Source of the DNA: Edaphobacter dinghuensis | Lineage (GTDB): Bacteria; Acidobacteriota; Terriglobia; Terriglobales; Acidobacteriaceae | Reading direction: 5' to 3' | DNA length: 64,000 bases | Assembly: GCF_014640335.1 (NCBI RefSeq) | Contig: NZ_BMGT01000003.1 | Location: forward strand, 169,149-233,148 | In this document: piece after piece, positions 53,492 through 63,425 of the stretch | Layout of the letters: every line of letters begins with the position of its first letter | Numbering within the stretch: the stretch's first letter is position 1 | Made by a program: the position numbers and the translations under genes | The notes under the pieces: model-generated | The model's database searches: none | What the model was told of the DNA's origin: nothing | Seen by the model: only the letters and a program-made list of their open reading frames with translations

Positions 53492-54237
53492 TGCGCGGCT
53501 CCGTCGGGGGTAGCTGTGGTTTCGGTACGCCACTGGGCGAGGGCGGCGACGATGGCTTGTGCTGCTCGCTGCTGGTAGCTGGGGTCGGAGACGGGAGTGG
53601 GGGTCGCCGATCCGTTGGCCAGCGGTGCCAGCTCGATGGCGATGGCGGGGCAGATGAGGTTATCGAGCGGAGGGACGGAGGCCTGTTCGAGGATGACGGG
53701 GAGCTTGGCCTGGAGGAGGGAGACGCCGATCTGGTTGGCGATGAGGCGGCTATCGGGGACGGAGGCGGCCTGAGCGGTGTTCCAGTGGAGGATGCGGGTG
53801 GGATGTGCTGGCGGCGTGAGGGTAGAGGTGAAGAGGTGGATGCCGGAGCCGCTGCTGGTGGCGTGGAGGATGAGGCAGACGGCGGGGTGGTCGTGGTTGG
53901 CGATCTCGGCGCGCTGGTCGGTGGTGAAGGCGGCGGCGGGGTCGGAGGTACGGGTGGAGATGACGGCGAAGTTGTTCGCGGAGAGCAGGGCACGGAGCCG
54001 GTTGTTGAAGGCGAGGGTGATGTCTTTTTCGAGGAGGTCGTTGGGGAGGTGGGCTCCGGTATCGGGGCCTCCGTGGGCGGGGTCGATGAGGACTAGGGTG
54101 CGCTTGGGCGTGAAGGGAACTGTCAGTGGAGGCTTTGGGGCTTGGGGTTGGGCTGGCTGAGGGGTTTGGGCGAGGGACACGAGGCTGCTGAGGCTGAGCA
54201 GGATGGCGGCGGCGAATTGCTTCCGGGGAGGAGTCAA
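53488..54237 (-). CDS. N-acetylmuramoyl-L-alanine amidase (Amidase_3)
   Basis: A 249-residue periplasmic zinc amidase that cuts between muramic acid and the peptide stem. A signal peptide ends near LVSLAQ. The zinc His is in LVLIDPAHGGPDTGAH, the second ligand Glu in LLEKDITLAFNN, the third His in LILHATSSGSGIHLF (LHAN in most members) and the catalytic Glu in AIAIELAPLANG. It is shorter than AmiC-type enzymes and lacks an AMIN domain. First gene of the operon with GerMN and murI. Confidence 0.9.
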   Translation of the reverse strand: MTPPRKQFAAAILLSLSSLVSLAQTPQPAQPQAPKPPLTVPFTPKRTLVLIDPAHGGPDTGAHLPNDLLEKDITLAFNNRLRALLSANNFAVISTRTSDPAAAFTTDQRAEIANHDHPAVCLILHATSSGSGIHLFTSTLTPPAHPTRILHWNTAQAASVPDSRLIANQIGVSLLQAKLPVILEQASVPPLDNLICPAIAIELAPLANGSATPTPVSDPSYQQRAAQAIVAALAQWRTETTATPDGAAQ

Positions 54238-54396
54238 TGGATTGAGTTGATTGTAATTGGTTGGGATGACGGGCGTGGTTGAGGGTGTTGATTCCTTGTC
54301 AATGTGAGAAGGTAGGCTTAACGAGCCTGTTACGAAACTCGCACTCGACCAAAAACGATAAGGACCAAAGAAGGTAGGAGCCTATTGCACGCGACA

Positions 54397-54434
54397 GTCA
54401 CTTGGTCTGATATACCGTTTTTCGGACAAGTGAC
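54397..54434. repeat. Inverted repeat upstream of a membrane-protein gene
   Basis: GTCACTTG (54397-54404) and CAAGTGAC (54427-54434) are separated by 22 bp. A partial direct copy ACAGTCATTTG appears at about 54467. It lies 90 bp before the GTG start of the next gene and may be an operator or remnant of a mobile piece. Confidence 0.4.
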
Positions 54435-54523
54435 GAGGCCCTTGGTTAGACTGTTGAGATTACAGACAGTCATTTGTCAAACGAGATGCCAATTGCCTAC
54501 TAAAGGCGACGGGAAGAGGGTGT

Positions 54524-55117
54524 GTGACGACTTTAGACCAGCGATATCGGAAGATGTCAGCCAACCAACTGGCCCAACTTGCCGCCGACGAAGACAAACT
54601 AGTTCCCGAAGCACGCGAAGCACTCCGCGCCGAGATTGCGCGTAGACCACCTCCGATTGCGCATAGACCCCCTTCAGTCGAAGAGTCGGCTTCCGCAAAG
54701 GATCCCCTCGATGGTGTTGAAGGTTGGCTGGTTTGGTACTGCCTCGGGTTATTCGGGGGAATATACACGCAGATACGGTTGGCTATTTCGCTGCGTGGAG
54801 GCATTTCCAGCATCATGCTTGCATTCGCAATTCTCTGCCTCGGAATAGCTGCATGGAATTTGGCGACCGGTATTAGCGTCATGCGGCGGGCTCGGTCCTC
54901 GTTGAGGATGATCTTCATTCAACTCACAGCTGGCGCTTTCCAAGGGGCAATCATCATGATTGATGGAATAGCACTGTTAGCTTCCTCTCCCGGCACTGCT
55001 GAGTTGGCTGTGGCGTTGATCACAGAAGGTCTACTCATTGTCGCGGGTTACGCCATCTGGTTCCGATACTTCCAGGTGTCGAAGAGAGTAAAGATCACGT
55101 TTGGCCGGAATTTGTAG
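54524..55117 (+). CDS. Four-helix membrane protein of unknown function
   Basis: A 197-residue protein from GTG 54524 with GGGAAGAGGG upstream. The N-terminal 60 residues are soluble (YRKMSANQLAQLAADEDKLV); then four membrane helices follow (LVWYCLGLFGGIYTQIRLAI, ISSIMLAFAILCLGIAAWNL, FIQLTAGAFQGAIIMIDGIA, VALITEGLLIVAGYAIWFRY). Its base composition looks poorer in GC than the neighbours, which may mean transfer. It resembles DUF2569-type proteins only in topology. Confidence 0.7.
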   Translation: MTTLDQRYRKMSANQLAQLAADEDKLVPEAREALRAEIARRPPPIAHRPPSVEESASAKDPLDGVEGWLVWYCLGLFGGIYTQIRLAISLRGGISSIMLAFAILCLGIAAWNLATGISVMRRARSSLRMIFIQLTAGAFQGAIIMIDGIALLASSPGTAELAVALITEGLLIVAGYAIWFRYFQVSKRVKITFGRNL

Positions 55118-55156
55118 ATCTCACAACAATCTGGGATAACTCAAGCAAAGGCAAAT

Positions 55157-55193
55157 GCGGGGGTTCTTCGCTGCGCTCAGAATGACGGCGGGG
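55157..55193. repeat. Dispersed extragenic repeat element
   Basis: GGGGTTCTTCGCTGCGCTCA followed by GAATGACGGCGGGG, the CTTCGCT...RATGACG type also seen at 50615-50692. It lies in the gap between convergent genes. Copies elsewhere in the genome are expected from its form but cannot be counted here. Confidence 0.5.
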
Positions 55194-55246
55194 AATGTTA
55201 TGGGTGGGCGCGGTCATCTTTGTGATGACCGCGCCTTTAGGTTGGT

Positions 55247-56590
<1,344 letters not shown>

Positions 56591-56806
56591 GCTTTTTATT
56601 TTCTCCAGAGAATGGGTATGAGGATATTGTACGGGTGTTGTGTGAATCGGTGGCGTCGGCGGTAGTTTGAGGCAACCGCAGAGGGCTGGTTCTCGTCCAG
56701 TGACACAGAGGACCGAAGATCGGTGTAAGCTGCGTGCGTGGTTTGTTTGACGAAGGAGTATGGTGGGAGACTTCTTCTCTGGTTCAGGCAAGGTACGGGT
56801 ACTGAT

Positions 56807-57868
56807 ATGCCGGGTGCAGACGCTGCGTTTGGTTGTTGGGTGAAACGAGGGATTGCCGTTTCGATCTTGATGCTTTGTGCTCTGGGTTGGGGCGGTGTGG
56901 GATGGGCGCAGGAGAATCCGCTGGACCAGGTGCAGACGCCGGCACCGCCTCCGCCGAAGAAGTCGCCGGAAGATGCGAAGCCGGTGGTGGAAGGCGCTGA
57001 GAATGTGGCCGCCCACGCTACTTCGCGCCGAAACTCGCGGATTCGCGTGGACGTGAACCTGGTGCTGGTTCCGATGACGGTGACCGACCCGATGAACCGT
57101 CTGGTGACGGGGCTGGACAAGGAGAACTTTCAGATCTTCGACGACAACGTGGGGCAGACGATCAAGAGCTTTTCGACCGATGACGCTCCGGTGTCGATTG
57201 GGGTGGTCTTTGATCTGAGCGGCAGCATGGAGTCGAAGTTCATGCGCTCACAAAAGGCGCTGACGGAGTTTCTGCGTACGTCAAACCCGAAGGACGAGTT
57301 TTTTGTGGTGGGGTTCAACGACCGGCCAGCGGTGATCGTTGACTACACCTCGGAGGTGGACGATGTTGAGGCGCGGATGGTGATGCTGAAGCCGGAGAAG
57401 CGGACGGCACTGATCGATGCGGTCTATCTGGCGGTGGACAAGCTGAAAGAGGCGAAGTACGACCGCAAGGCGCTGCTGATTATTTCCGACGGCGGCGACA
57501 ACCGTAGCCGGTATACGGAGGGCGAGCTGCGGCGGGCGGTGCGGGAGAGCGATGTGCAGATCTATTCGATTGGGATATTCGACGCGTATGCGCCGACTCC
57601 CGAGGAACAACTGGGGCCGTTGCTGTTGGCGGATATGTGCGATGCTACCGGCGGCAGGATGTTTCGTGTGAACGATGTGTCGGAGCTGGGAGATATCGCT
57701 GCACGGATCAGCGCGGAGCTGCGGAACGAATATGTCATCGGATATACGCCATCGGTGCTGAAACGTGATGGGAACTGGCGTAAATTGAAGGTACGATTGC
57801 TTCCACCGCCGGGGCTTCCCCCGCTGACGGTGCACAATCGCCAGGGGTACTATGCACCTTCGGAGTAA
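56807..57868 (+). CDS. VWFA-related secreted protein
   Basis: Starting at ATG 56807 the protein has 353 residues; GTG starts at 56738 and 56840 are also possible, and none has a clear ribosome site. A signal peptide (VSILMLCALGWGGVGWAQ) and a Pro-rich linker precede a von Willebrand A domain. Its MIDAS motif is VVFDLSGSMESKF (Asp-x-Ser-x-Ser), with ALLIISDGGDNRS later. VNLVLVPMTVTDPMNRLVTG is the N-terminal block of the acidobacterial VWFA-related family. It probably binds a protein ligand through Mg or Mn outside the membrane. It overlaps the next gene by 17 bp. Confidence 0.85.
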   Translation: MPGADAAFGCWVKRGIAVSILMLCALGWGGVGWAQENPLDQVQTPAPPPPKKSPEDAKPVVEGAENVAAHATSRRNSRIRVDVNLVLVPMTVTDPMNRLVTGLDKENFQIFDDNVGQTIKSFSTDDAPVSIGVVFDLSGSMESKFMRSQKALTEFLRTSNPKDEFFVVGFNDRPAVIVDYTSEVDDVEARMVMLKPEKRTALIDAVYLAVDKLKEAKYDRKALLIISDGGDNRSRYTEGELRRAVRESDVQIYSIGIFDAYAPTPEEQLGPLLLADMCDATGGRMFRVNDVSELGDIAARISAELRNEYVIGYTPSVLKRDGNWRKLKVRLLPPPGLPPLTVHNRQGYYAPSE

Positions 57869-58991
57869 CCGGTTTTGGCCGCTGGCGTTGGCGGCAGGAA
57901 TGTTGATGGTGGGAGCTGGCACGGTGGGTGCGTGGGCTCAAAAGGCTTCGACTGCGCAATCGCAGAGCACCGCTCAACCGCCGCTTACGGTGGACCGCGA
58001 CCCGGTGCCGTCGCCGGACCCGGAGACGCAGGCCGCTCCGGCAGAGGGAGCGCCGCAGGGGATTCCGCAGCAGACGATTGAGAAGGGCGCGCACGGAGCG
58101 TATACGCTTCGCGAGAATGCGTATGAGGTGCGTCTTAATGCGACTGTGGTGGATGGCAGCGGACGCTCGATCCAGACGCTGACGAAAGATGCTTTTCATG
58201 TCTACGAAGATGGGGTTCCGCAGACGATCTCGTCGTTCCGGCATGAGGATTTGCCGGTCTCGCTGGGAATTTTGATCGACAGTTCGGGGTCGATGTACGA
58301 CAAGCGTGCAGCGGTCGAAGAGGCTTCGCTCGATCTGGTGAAGTTGTCGAACCCGGAGGATGAGGCGTTCGTAGTGGACTTCTCGTGGGAGGCGTTCATC
58401 GACCAGGACTTTACCAGCGACATTAATAAGCTGCAGAAGGGATTGGACTATATCAAGTCCAGCGGCGGAACGGCGCTTTATGACGCGCTGGTGGCCTCGG
58501 CGGACTACACGGCGAAGAATGCGAAGCATCCCAAGCAGGTGCTGCTGGTGATTACGGACGGCGAGGACAATGCCTCGACGGCGACACTGGAGCAGACGAT
58601 TCGCAGGATTCAGGATATCGACGGGCCGGTGATCTACAGCATTGGTCTGCTGTTTGGGCAGGATACGGACAAGCGTGAGGCGCGTCATGCGCGCAGGGTG
58701 CTGGAGGCGCTGTCGGAGGAGACGGGCGGGGTGGCTTACTTCCCCAAGTCGGTGCAGGATGTGGACGAGATTGCGGCCGAGGTCGCAAAAGATATCCGGA
58801 CGCAATATACGATTGCGTATCACTCGACTAAGTCGCCGACACTGGGCGGATACCGGCAGGTGCATGTCGAGGCCAAGGAGAAGGGGTTCAGCAGGCTATC
58901 GGTGCGGACGCGGGCCGGGTACTTCCCCAAGGTGGCGGATGAGACGAAGAGTGAGAAGGGCTTGACCGATCCGGGGAAGCGACAGCAGTGA
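57852..58991 (+). CDS. VWFA-related secreted protein
   Basis: A 379-residue paralogue-like neighbour of the preceding gene. It has a signal peptide (FWPLALAAGMLMVGAGTVGA), a Gln/Thr/Pro linker, the family block VRLNATVVDGSGRSIQTL, the MIDAS motif GILIDSSGSMYDKR and VLLVITDGEDNAST. The closing RTQYTIAYHSTK...GYRQVHVEAK segment also matches the end of the first protein. Overlap of 17 bp at the start and 1 bp at the end shows co-translation with the gene before and the cysteine synthase-type gene after. Confidence 0.87.
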   Translation: MHLRSNRFWPLALAAGMLMVGAGTVGAWAQKASTAQSQSTAQPPLTVDRDPVPSPDPETQAAPAEGAPQGIPQQTIEKGAHGAYTLRENAYEVRLNATVVDGSGRSIQTLTKDAFHVYEDGVPQTISSFRHEDLPVSLGILIDSSGSMYDKRAAVEEASLDLVKLSNPEDEAFVVDFSWEAFIDQDFTSDINKLQKGLDYIKSSGGTALYDALVASADYTAKNAKHPKQVLLVITDGEDNASTATLEQTIRRIQDIDGPVIYSIGLLFGQDTDKREARHARRVLEALSEETGGVAYFPKSVQDVDEIAAEVAKDIRTQYTIAYHSTKSPTLGGYRQVHVEAKEKGFSRLSVRTRAGYFPKVADETKSEKGLTDPGKRQQ

Positions 58992-59905
58992 TGCGGGTTG
59001 CGGAGAGCATTATCGATCTGGTGGGGCAGACGCCGATGGTGCGGCTGGGGCGTCTGAGCCCGGCGGGCGGCGCGGAGATATGGGCCAAGCTGGAGTTTCT
59101 GAATCCGGGTGGCAGCATTAAAGATCGGGCTGCGCTGGGGATTGTTCTGGATGCGGAGCGGCGTGGGGTGCTGCGGCAGGGGTCGACGATTGTGGAGGCG
59201 ACGGCGGGCAATACCGGCGTGGGGCTGGCGCTGATCGGCGTGAATCGCGGCTACAAGGTGATGCTGTACGTGCCGGAGGGATTTGCCGAGGAGAAGTGCA
59301 TCCTGATGCGTGGGCTGGGAGCTACGGTGGTGCGGACTCCTGAGGCCGAAGGGATGGCTGGCGCAATTCGGCGGGCGCTGGAGTACGAGGCCGAGACCGA
59401 GGACGCGTTTGCGGCGTTGCAGTTTGAGAATCCGGCGAATCCGGATTTTCACGAGCAGACGACTGCGGTTGAGATCTGGGAGCAGATGGAGGGCCGTGTC
59501 GACGCCTGGGTTTCGGGGGTTGGGTCGGCGGGGACGTTTACCGGCGTGGCGCGATTTTTGAAGGCGCATCGGCCATCGGTGGTGAATGTCGCGGTCGAGC
59601 CACAGGGCAGCATATTGCAGGGCGGTGAGCCGGGGAAGCATAAGGTTGAAGGGATTGGGGTGACGTTTGTTCCGGTTACGTTTGACCGCAGCGTTTGCGA
59701 CCGGATCATCAAGGTGATGGATGACGATGCGTTCGCGATGGTGAAACGGCTGGCCGCGGAAGAGGGTGTCTTTGCTGGATCGAGCGCGGGAGCGATGTTG
59801 CATGCCGCGGTGGAGGTGGCTCGGGAGTTGGGTGCAGGGAAACGGGTGGTGACGGTGATTCCAGATTCGGCGGAGAGATATCTGTCGAAGGGGATTTTGG
59901 GGTGA
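58991..59905 (+). CDS. Cysteine synthase / cystathionine beta-synthase-type PLP enzyme
   Basis: A 304-residue fold-type II PLP enzyme. The PLP lysine is Lys44 in NPGGSIKDRAAL, the substrate loop is EATAGNTGVGLAL and the phosphate loop GVGSAGTFTGVARFL. SSAGAMLHAAV lies near the end. It forms cysteine from O-acetylserine and sulfide, or cystathionine from homocysteine and serine; there is no CBS domain. The ATG overlaps the TGA of the VWFA gene. The neighbouring PLP gene at 60021 suggests reverse transsulfuration (CBS plus cystathionine gamma-lyase) as an alternative to plain cysteine synthesis. Confidence 0.9.
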   Translation: MRVAESIIDLVGQTPMVRLGRLSPAGGAEIWAKLEFLNPGGSIKDRAALGIVLDAERRGVLRQGSTIVEATAGNTGVGLALIGVNRGYKVMLYVPEGFAEEKCILMRGLGATVVRTPEAEGMAGAIRRALEYEAETEDAFAALQFENPANPDFHEQTTAVEIWEQMEGRVDAWVSGVGSAGTFTGVARFLKAHRPSVVNVAVEPQGSILQGGEPGKHKVEGIGVTFVPVTFDRSVCDRIIKVMDDDAFAMVKRLAAEEGVFAGSSAGAMLHAAVEVARELGAGKRVVTVIPDSAERYLSKGILG

Positions 59906-59924
59906 AGGTGCTGGATGTGAAGGC

Positions 59925-59993
59925 ATACCCCAGGGGCTAAAGCCCCTCTATCTGGGGGCGGTTGAGAGACCCAAGGCTAAAGCCTTGGGGTAT
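59925..59993. repeat. Composite extragenic palindrome with two GGCTAAAGCC hairpins
   Basis: Outer arms ATACCCCA (59925-59932) and TGGGGTAT (59986-59993) enclose two hairpins, AGGGGCT-AA-AGCCCCT (59932-59947) and CCCAAGGCT-AA-AGCCTTGGG (59970-59989). TATCTTTTGG follows, so it may also end transcription. Such CTAAAGCC palindromes look like a REP-type family. Confidence 0.7.
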
Positions 59994-60020
59994 CTTTTGG
60001 ATTCTGAAAAGGAAAAGAAC

Positions 60021-61178
60021 ATGGCAGAGAAGAAGCTGGGATTTGCTACGCGGGCGATTCATGATGGGCAGGAGCCGGACGAGCTGACCGGTGCGGTGAA
60101 CGTGCCGATCTATCTGACTTCGACGTATCAGCAGGAAGAGATTGGCAAGAATAAGGGGCATGAGTATGCGCGGCTGACGAATCCGACGCGGGATGCGCTG
60201 GAGGAGAGTTTGCGCTCGCTTGAAGGCGGCGCCAGCGCCCATGTGTTTGCCAGCGGCATGGCTGCGATTACGGCGATGTGCACCATGATGAAGGCGGGCG
60301 ACCATGTGGTGTGTTCGGACAACGTCTACGGCGGCACGGGGCGGCTCTTCGACAAGGTGATGACGAACTATGGGCTGACGTTTACCTATGTCGACAGCAG
60401 TGTGGCGGAGAATGTCGCGGCGGCGATCACTCCGGCGACGAAGCTGGTGCATATCGAGACGCCGACGAATCCGATGATGGCGATTACGGACATTCGCGCC
60501 GTCGCCGACATCTGCCATGCGCGCGGAGTGGAGTTGAGTGTCGATAACACTTTCCTATCGCCTTATTTGCAGCAGCCTATCGCGCTGGGTGCGGACATCG
60601 TGATGCATTCGACGACGAAGTTTTTGAATGGGCACTCGGATGGATTGGGCGGGGTGCTGGTTTGCACGAAGCCGGAACAGGCAGAGCGTTTTCGTTTTGT
60701 GCAGAAGTGCACGGGCGGGATTCTGTCGCCGTTTGAGAGCTATCTGCTGTTGCGTGGAGTGAAGACGCTGGCGGTGCGGATGAAGCAGCATGATGCGAAT
60801 GGCCGCGTGGTTGCCGATTTTCTGAAGGGACACAAGGCAGTAAAGCAGGTCTTTTATCCGGGGCTTGCTGAGCATCCGCAGTATGAGCTGGCGAAGCGGC
60901 AGCAGAGCGGGTTCGGGTCGATGATCTCGATGGAACTCGGTTCGTTGGAGCGGGCGAATGCCTTTGCGAAGGCTTTGCGGCTGGGGTATCTGGCGGAGAG
61001 TTTGGGCGGGGTGGAGACGCTGATCTGTCACCCGGCGAGTATGACTCATGCGGCGGTTGGTGCGGAGGGCAGGGCGCGGCTGGGAATTACCGATGGGCTG
61101 ATGCGGATCAGTGTGGGGATCGAGGATGTGGAGGATATTGTTGCGGATCTGGGGCAGGCTTTGGATGGGTTGGGGTAG
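60021..61178 (+). CDS. Cystathionine gamma-synthase/gamma-lyase-type PLP enzyme
   Basis: The ATG at 60021, after AAGGAAAAGAAC, gives 385 residues: KLGFATRAIHDGQEPDELTG at the start, YARLTNPTRDALEESLRSLE, VHIETPTNPMMAITDI, and PLP Lys200 in HSTTKFLNGHSDGLGG. This is the Cys/Met-metabolism fold. It makes cystathionine from an activated homoserine and cysteine, or splits cystathionine; the sequence alone does not separate the two. It follows the cysteine synthase-type gene across a palindromic repeat, so co-transcription is possible but not certain. Confidence 0.92.
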   Translation: MAEKKLGFATRAIHDGQEPDELTGAVNVPIYLTSTYQQEEIGKNKGHEYARLTNPTRDALEESLRSLEGGASAHVFASGMAAITAMCTMMKAGDHVVCSDNVYGGTGRLFDKVMTNYGLTFTYVDSSVAENVAAAITPATKLVHIETPTNPMMAITDIRAVADICHARGVELSVDNTFLSPYLQQPIALGADIVMHSTTKFLNGHSDGLGGVLVCTKPEQAERFRFVQKCTGGILSPFESYLLLRGVKTLAVRMKQHDANGRVVADFLKGHKAVKQVFYPGLAEHPQYELAKRQQSGFGSMISMELGSLERANAFAKALRLGYLAESLGGVETLICHPASMTHAAVGAEGRARLGITDGLMRISVGIEDVEDIVADLGQALDGLG

Positions 61179-61184
61179 TCTGCA

Positions 61185-63323
61185 TCATTTCGATGCAGAC
61201 TCTAAGATCTCTGCTGCGCGGTTGAGGGCTTCGGTGAGGGCTGTTAGCTGCGATTGTGCGCGAGGGGCGTCGTCGGCTGCGATGGCTTCGTTGACTCCGG
61301 GGATGACTACGGCCTCGTAGCCGGTGTATTCGCCGGGAGCGTAGATGAGGTGTTTGTACCAGGGACGATGGGGCAGGCCGGATTGATTCAGAAAGGCTTC
61401 CTCGGTGGCTCGCAGGACTTGATTGAGCTGGTCGGGATTGGCGGGTGGGTTAAGTTGCGCGACGCGAATGGCGGCACCGGCGGCGGCGAAGCGCTGGGCT
61501 GCGGCTAGCGTGGAGGTGAAGTCCAGTTTCAGGCCGGCTCTTTCGGCGTGGCGTTGTGCGTGTTCGAGGTAGCCTAGTGTCTCTTTGCCGTAGAGCTGAT
61601 AGTCGTAGGGCAGCACGTCGGTGTCGGCCATATGCAGGACTTCGAGGCCGAAGACGCGGGCCATCTCCTGCTCGTAGACGAAGGTGGGATCGGCGAACTT
61701 GATGAACCAGTTGTAGTCGTCGAAGGTGGAGTGATAGACGCCGTAGGGGCCTTCGGAGCCGATATCGGTGGAGGGCACGCCGACGTGCTGGAGGAAGGGA
61801 GTGTAGTCGGAGCCGGAGCCGAGGTTGTCGATGGGGACGGCATTCTCTGAGTGGGACCGATGTTCGTGGTCCTCAGCGCCAGCTTCTTCCGTCTTCTTCC
61901 ATTGATCGTAGACGGTGCCGCCTTTGGGGCTGGGGACTTCTGTGGTGGCTTCGCGGACGAACTGCTTGAGCGAAGGCACGGCGGCGGCGGTGAAGTCGGG
62001 GCCGGAGACGCTGACGTCGGTGTTGAAGTAGGCAACGGTGTGGCTAAGTTCGTCCGCGTGCTGCTCAACCCATTCGGTGGAGCCGACGAGTCCTTCTTCT
62101 TCGGCGTCCCAACTGGCGAAGAGAATAGTTCGTTTGGGCTTCCAGCCATGTTGGAGCAGATCGCCTATGCCGTGGACGGTCTCGAGCATGGCGGCGGTGC
62201 CGCTGTTGGGATCGACGGCGCCGTAGACCCAGGCGTCGCGATGGTTGCCGGCGACGACCCAGTTGTCTCCTGCCTCGGTGCCGGGAACTTTGCCGATGAC
62301 ATCCCAGATGGTGCGGCGGACGTAGTCCTGCTGAATGTTCATGTGGACGGTCACTGCGCTGGTGCCGCCGAGGTGATAGGTGAAGGGCAGCGCGCCCTGC
62401 CATCCGTGGGGCGTCTCGGGGCCGTCGAGTGCTTTGAGAATTGGCTCTGCGTCTTTATACGAGATCGGGTTGGACGGGATGGAGGCCAGATCGATCGGGG
62501 CTTTGGTGCGCTGCGAGTCGGGGAGGTCGGGGGTGGAGGCTATGCCGGGAGTCTCGGGGTCGCCGGGATAGATGGGCAGGAACTGTACCGAGCCGCGCTG
62601 GACTGCGGAGGCTGGGCGATAGGGGCCTTTGGGGTAAGAGTCGCCGCGGAAGTAGCCGTCGTCGGCGGGGTCGGAGTAGATGAGGACGCCCTTGGCTCCA
62701 TATTGCTGGGCGATGTAGACCTTCACGCCGCGGAAGTTTTGCCCGTAGCGGACGAGGACGATCTTGTCTTTGACGCTGACGCCGAGTTCGGCGAGCTTTT
62801 TGAAGTCGGCGAGGGTGCCGTAGTTGGCGTAGACGACGGGGGCGGTGACATCGCCGGAGGGAGAGTATCCGTTGAAGGCGGGGAGAATGCGGGGATCGTC
62901 CTGGCCGGGGTCGCCGCCGTATTTTGCGGGATCGACATGCTCGGGAGTGGGGCCGGACATGAGCTTGGTGCCGTCGGCGTCGAAGGCTTCGATAAGGATG
63001 CTCTTGGGCTTGTTGAGGAGGACCTTATAGGGAACGATGGTGGTTTCGAGACCGGCAGCTTTGAATTTGTCGGCGACGTAGAGGGCAGTCTTGTAGTCTT
63101 CGGGGGAGCTGGCCCAGTGGGGTTCGGCGGTGAGGATTTTTAGGTGCTCGCCTGCGAGCTTTGCGTCGGGGATGGCCATGAAGGCGGCGTCCCACTTGGC
63201 TTGCTGGGCGAAGTCGCGATAACCGAAGACCTGTTGCGGAGCGAGGGATGGTGCAGGCTGCTGGGCGGGGAGAGCGAGCGCGACGAGAAGCGACAGGGAG
63301 GCCAGTATGCGGGGAGATGTCAA
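61185..63323 (-). CDS. M28-family metallopeptidase (glutamate carboxypeptidase II-like)
   Basis: The TTG at 63323, with AAGG eight bases upstream, gives 712 residues beginning with signal peptide TSPRILASLSLLVALALPAQ; an ATG at 63398 lies inside a hairpin and is rejected. A protease-associated domain (VVYANYGTLADFKKLAELGV, GAKGVLIYSDPADDGY) precedes the M28 catalytic domain with zinc ligands in GNHRDAWVYGAVDPNSGTAA and FASWDAEEEGLVGSTEWV. A helical transferrin-receptor-type dimerisation domain ends it. It should trim C-terminal residues, often Glu, from peptides in the periplasm. Confidence 0.92.
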   Translation of the reverse strand: MTSPRILASLSLLVALALPAQQPAPSLAPQQVFGYRDFAQQAKWDAAFMAIPDAKLAGEHLKILTAEPHWASSPEDYKTALYVADKFKAAGLETTIVPYKVLLNKPKSILIEAFDADGTKLMSGPTPEHVDPAKYGGDPGQDDPRILPAFNGYSPSGDVTAPVVYANYGTLADFKKLAELGVSVKDKIVLVRYGQNFRGVKVYIAQQYGAKGVLIYSDPADDGYFRGDSYPKGPYRPASAVQRGSVQFLPIYPGDPETPGIASTPDLPDSQRTKAPIDLASIPSNPISYKDAEPILKALDGPETPHGWQGALPFTYHLGGTSAVTVHMNIQQDYVRRTIWDVIGKVPGTEAGDNWVVAGNHRDAWVYGAVDPNSGTAAMLETVHGIGDLLQHGWKPKRTILFASWDAEEEGLVGSTEWVEQHADELSHTVAYFNTDVSVSGPDFTAAAVPSLKQFVREATTEVPSPKGGTVYDQWKKTEEAGAEDHEHRSHSENAVPIDNLGSGSDYTPFLQHVGVPSTDIGSEGPYGVYHSTFDDYNWFIKFADPTFVYEQEMARVFGLEVLHMADTDVLPYDYQLYGKETLGYLEHAQRHAERAGLKLDFTSTLAAAQRFAAAGAAIRVAQLNPPANPDQLNQVLRATEEAFLNQSGLPHRPWYKHLIYAPGEYTGYEAVVIPGVNEAIAADDAPRAQSQLTALTEALNRAAEILESASK

Positions 63324-63374
63324 CGAATTTGCCTTGGCGGGGATTGGTTGGCGCAGAAAATCTGGAATACGGCG

Positions 63375-63398
63375 ATGCCCACGGCTGAGCGTGGGCAT
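63375..63398. other. Hairpin between mscL and the M28 peptidase gene
   Basis: ATGCCCACG (63375-63383) and CGTGGGCAT (63390-63398) form a perfect 9-bp stem with a 6-nt loop, 27 bp after the mscL stop. No U-run follows on the minus strand, so it is either a weak terminator or a REP-like element. Confidence 0.55.
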
Positions 63399-63425
63399 GA
63401 TGGCCTTAGGTCGAACTTCGCAGTT

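Noticed and set aside
61851..63143. 430-codon plus-strand frame opposite the M28 peptidase gene
   Set aside because: Gly/Val/Asp-rich shadow of a GC-rich gene; the peptidase frame carries zinc motifs.
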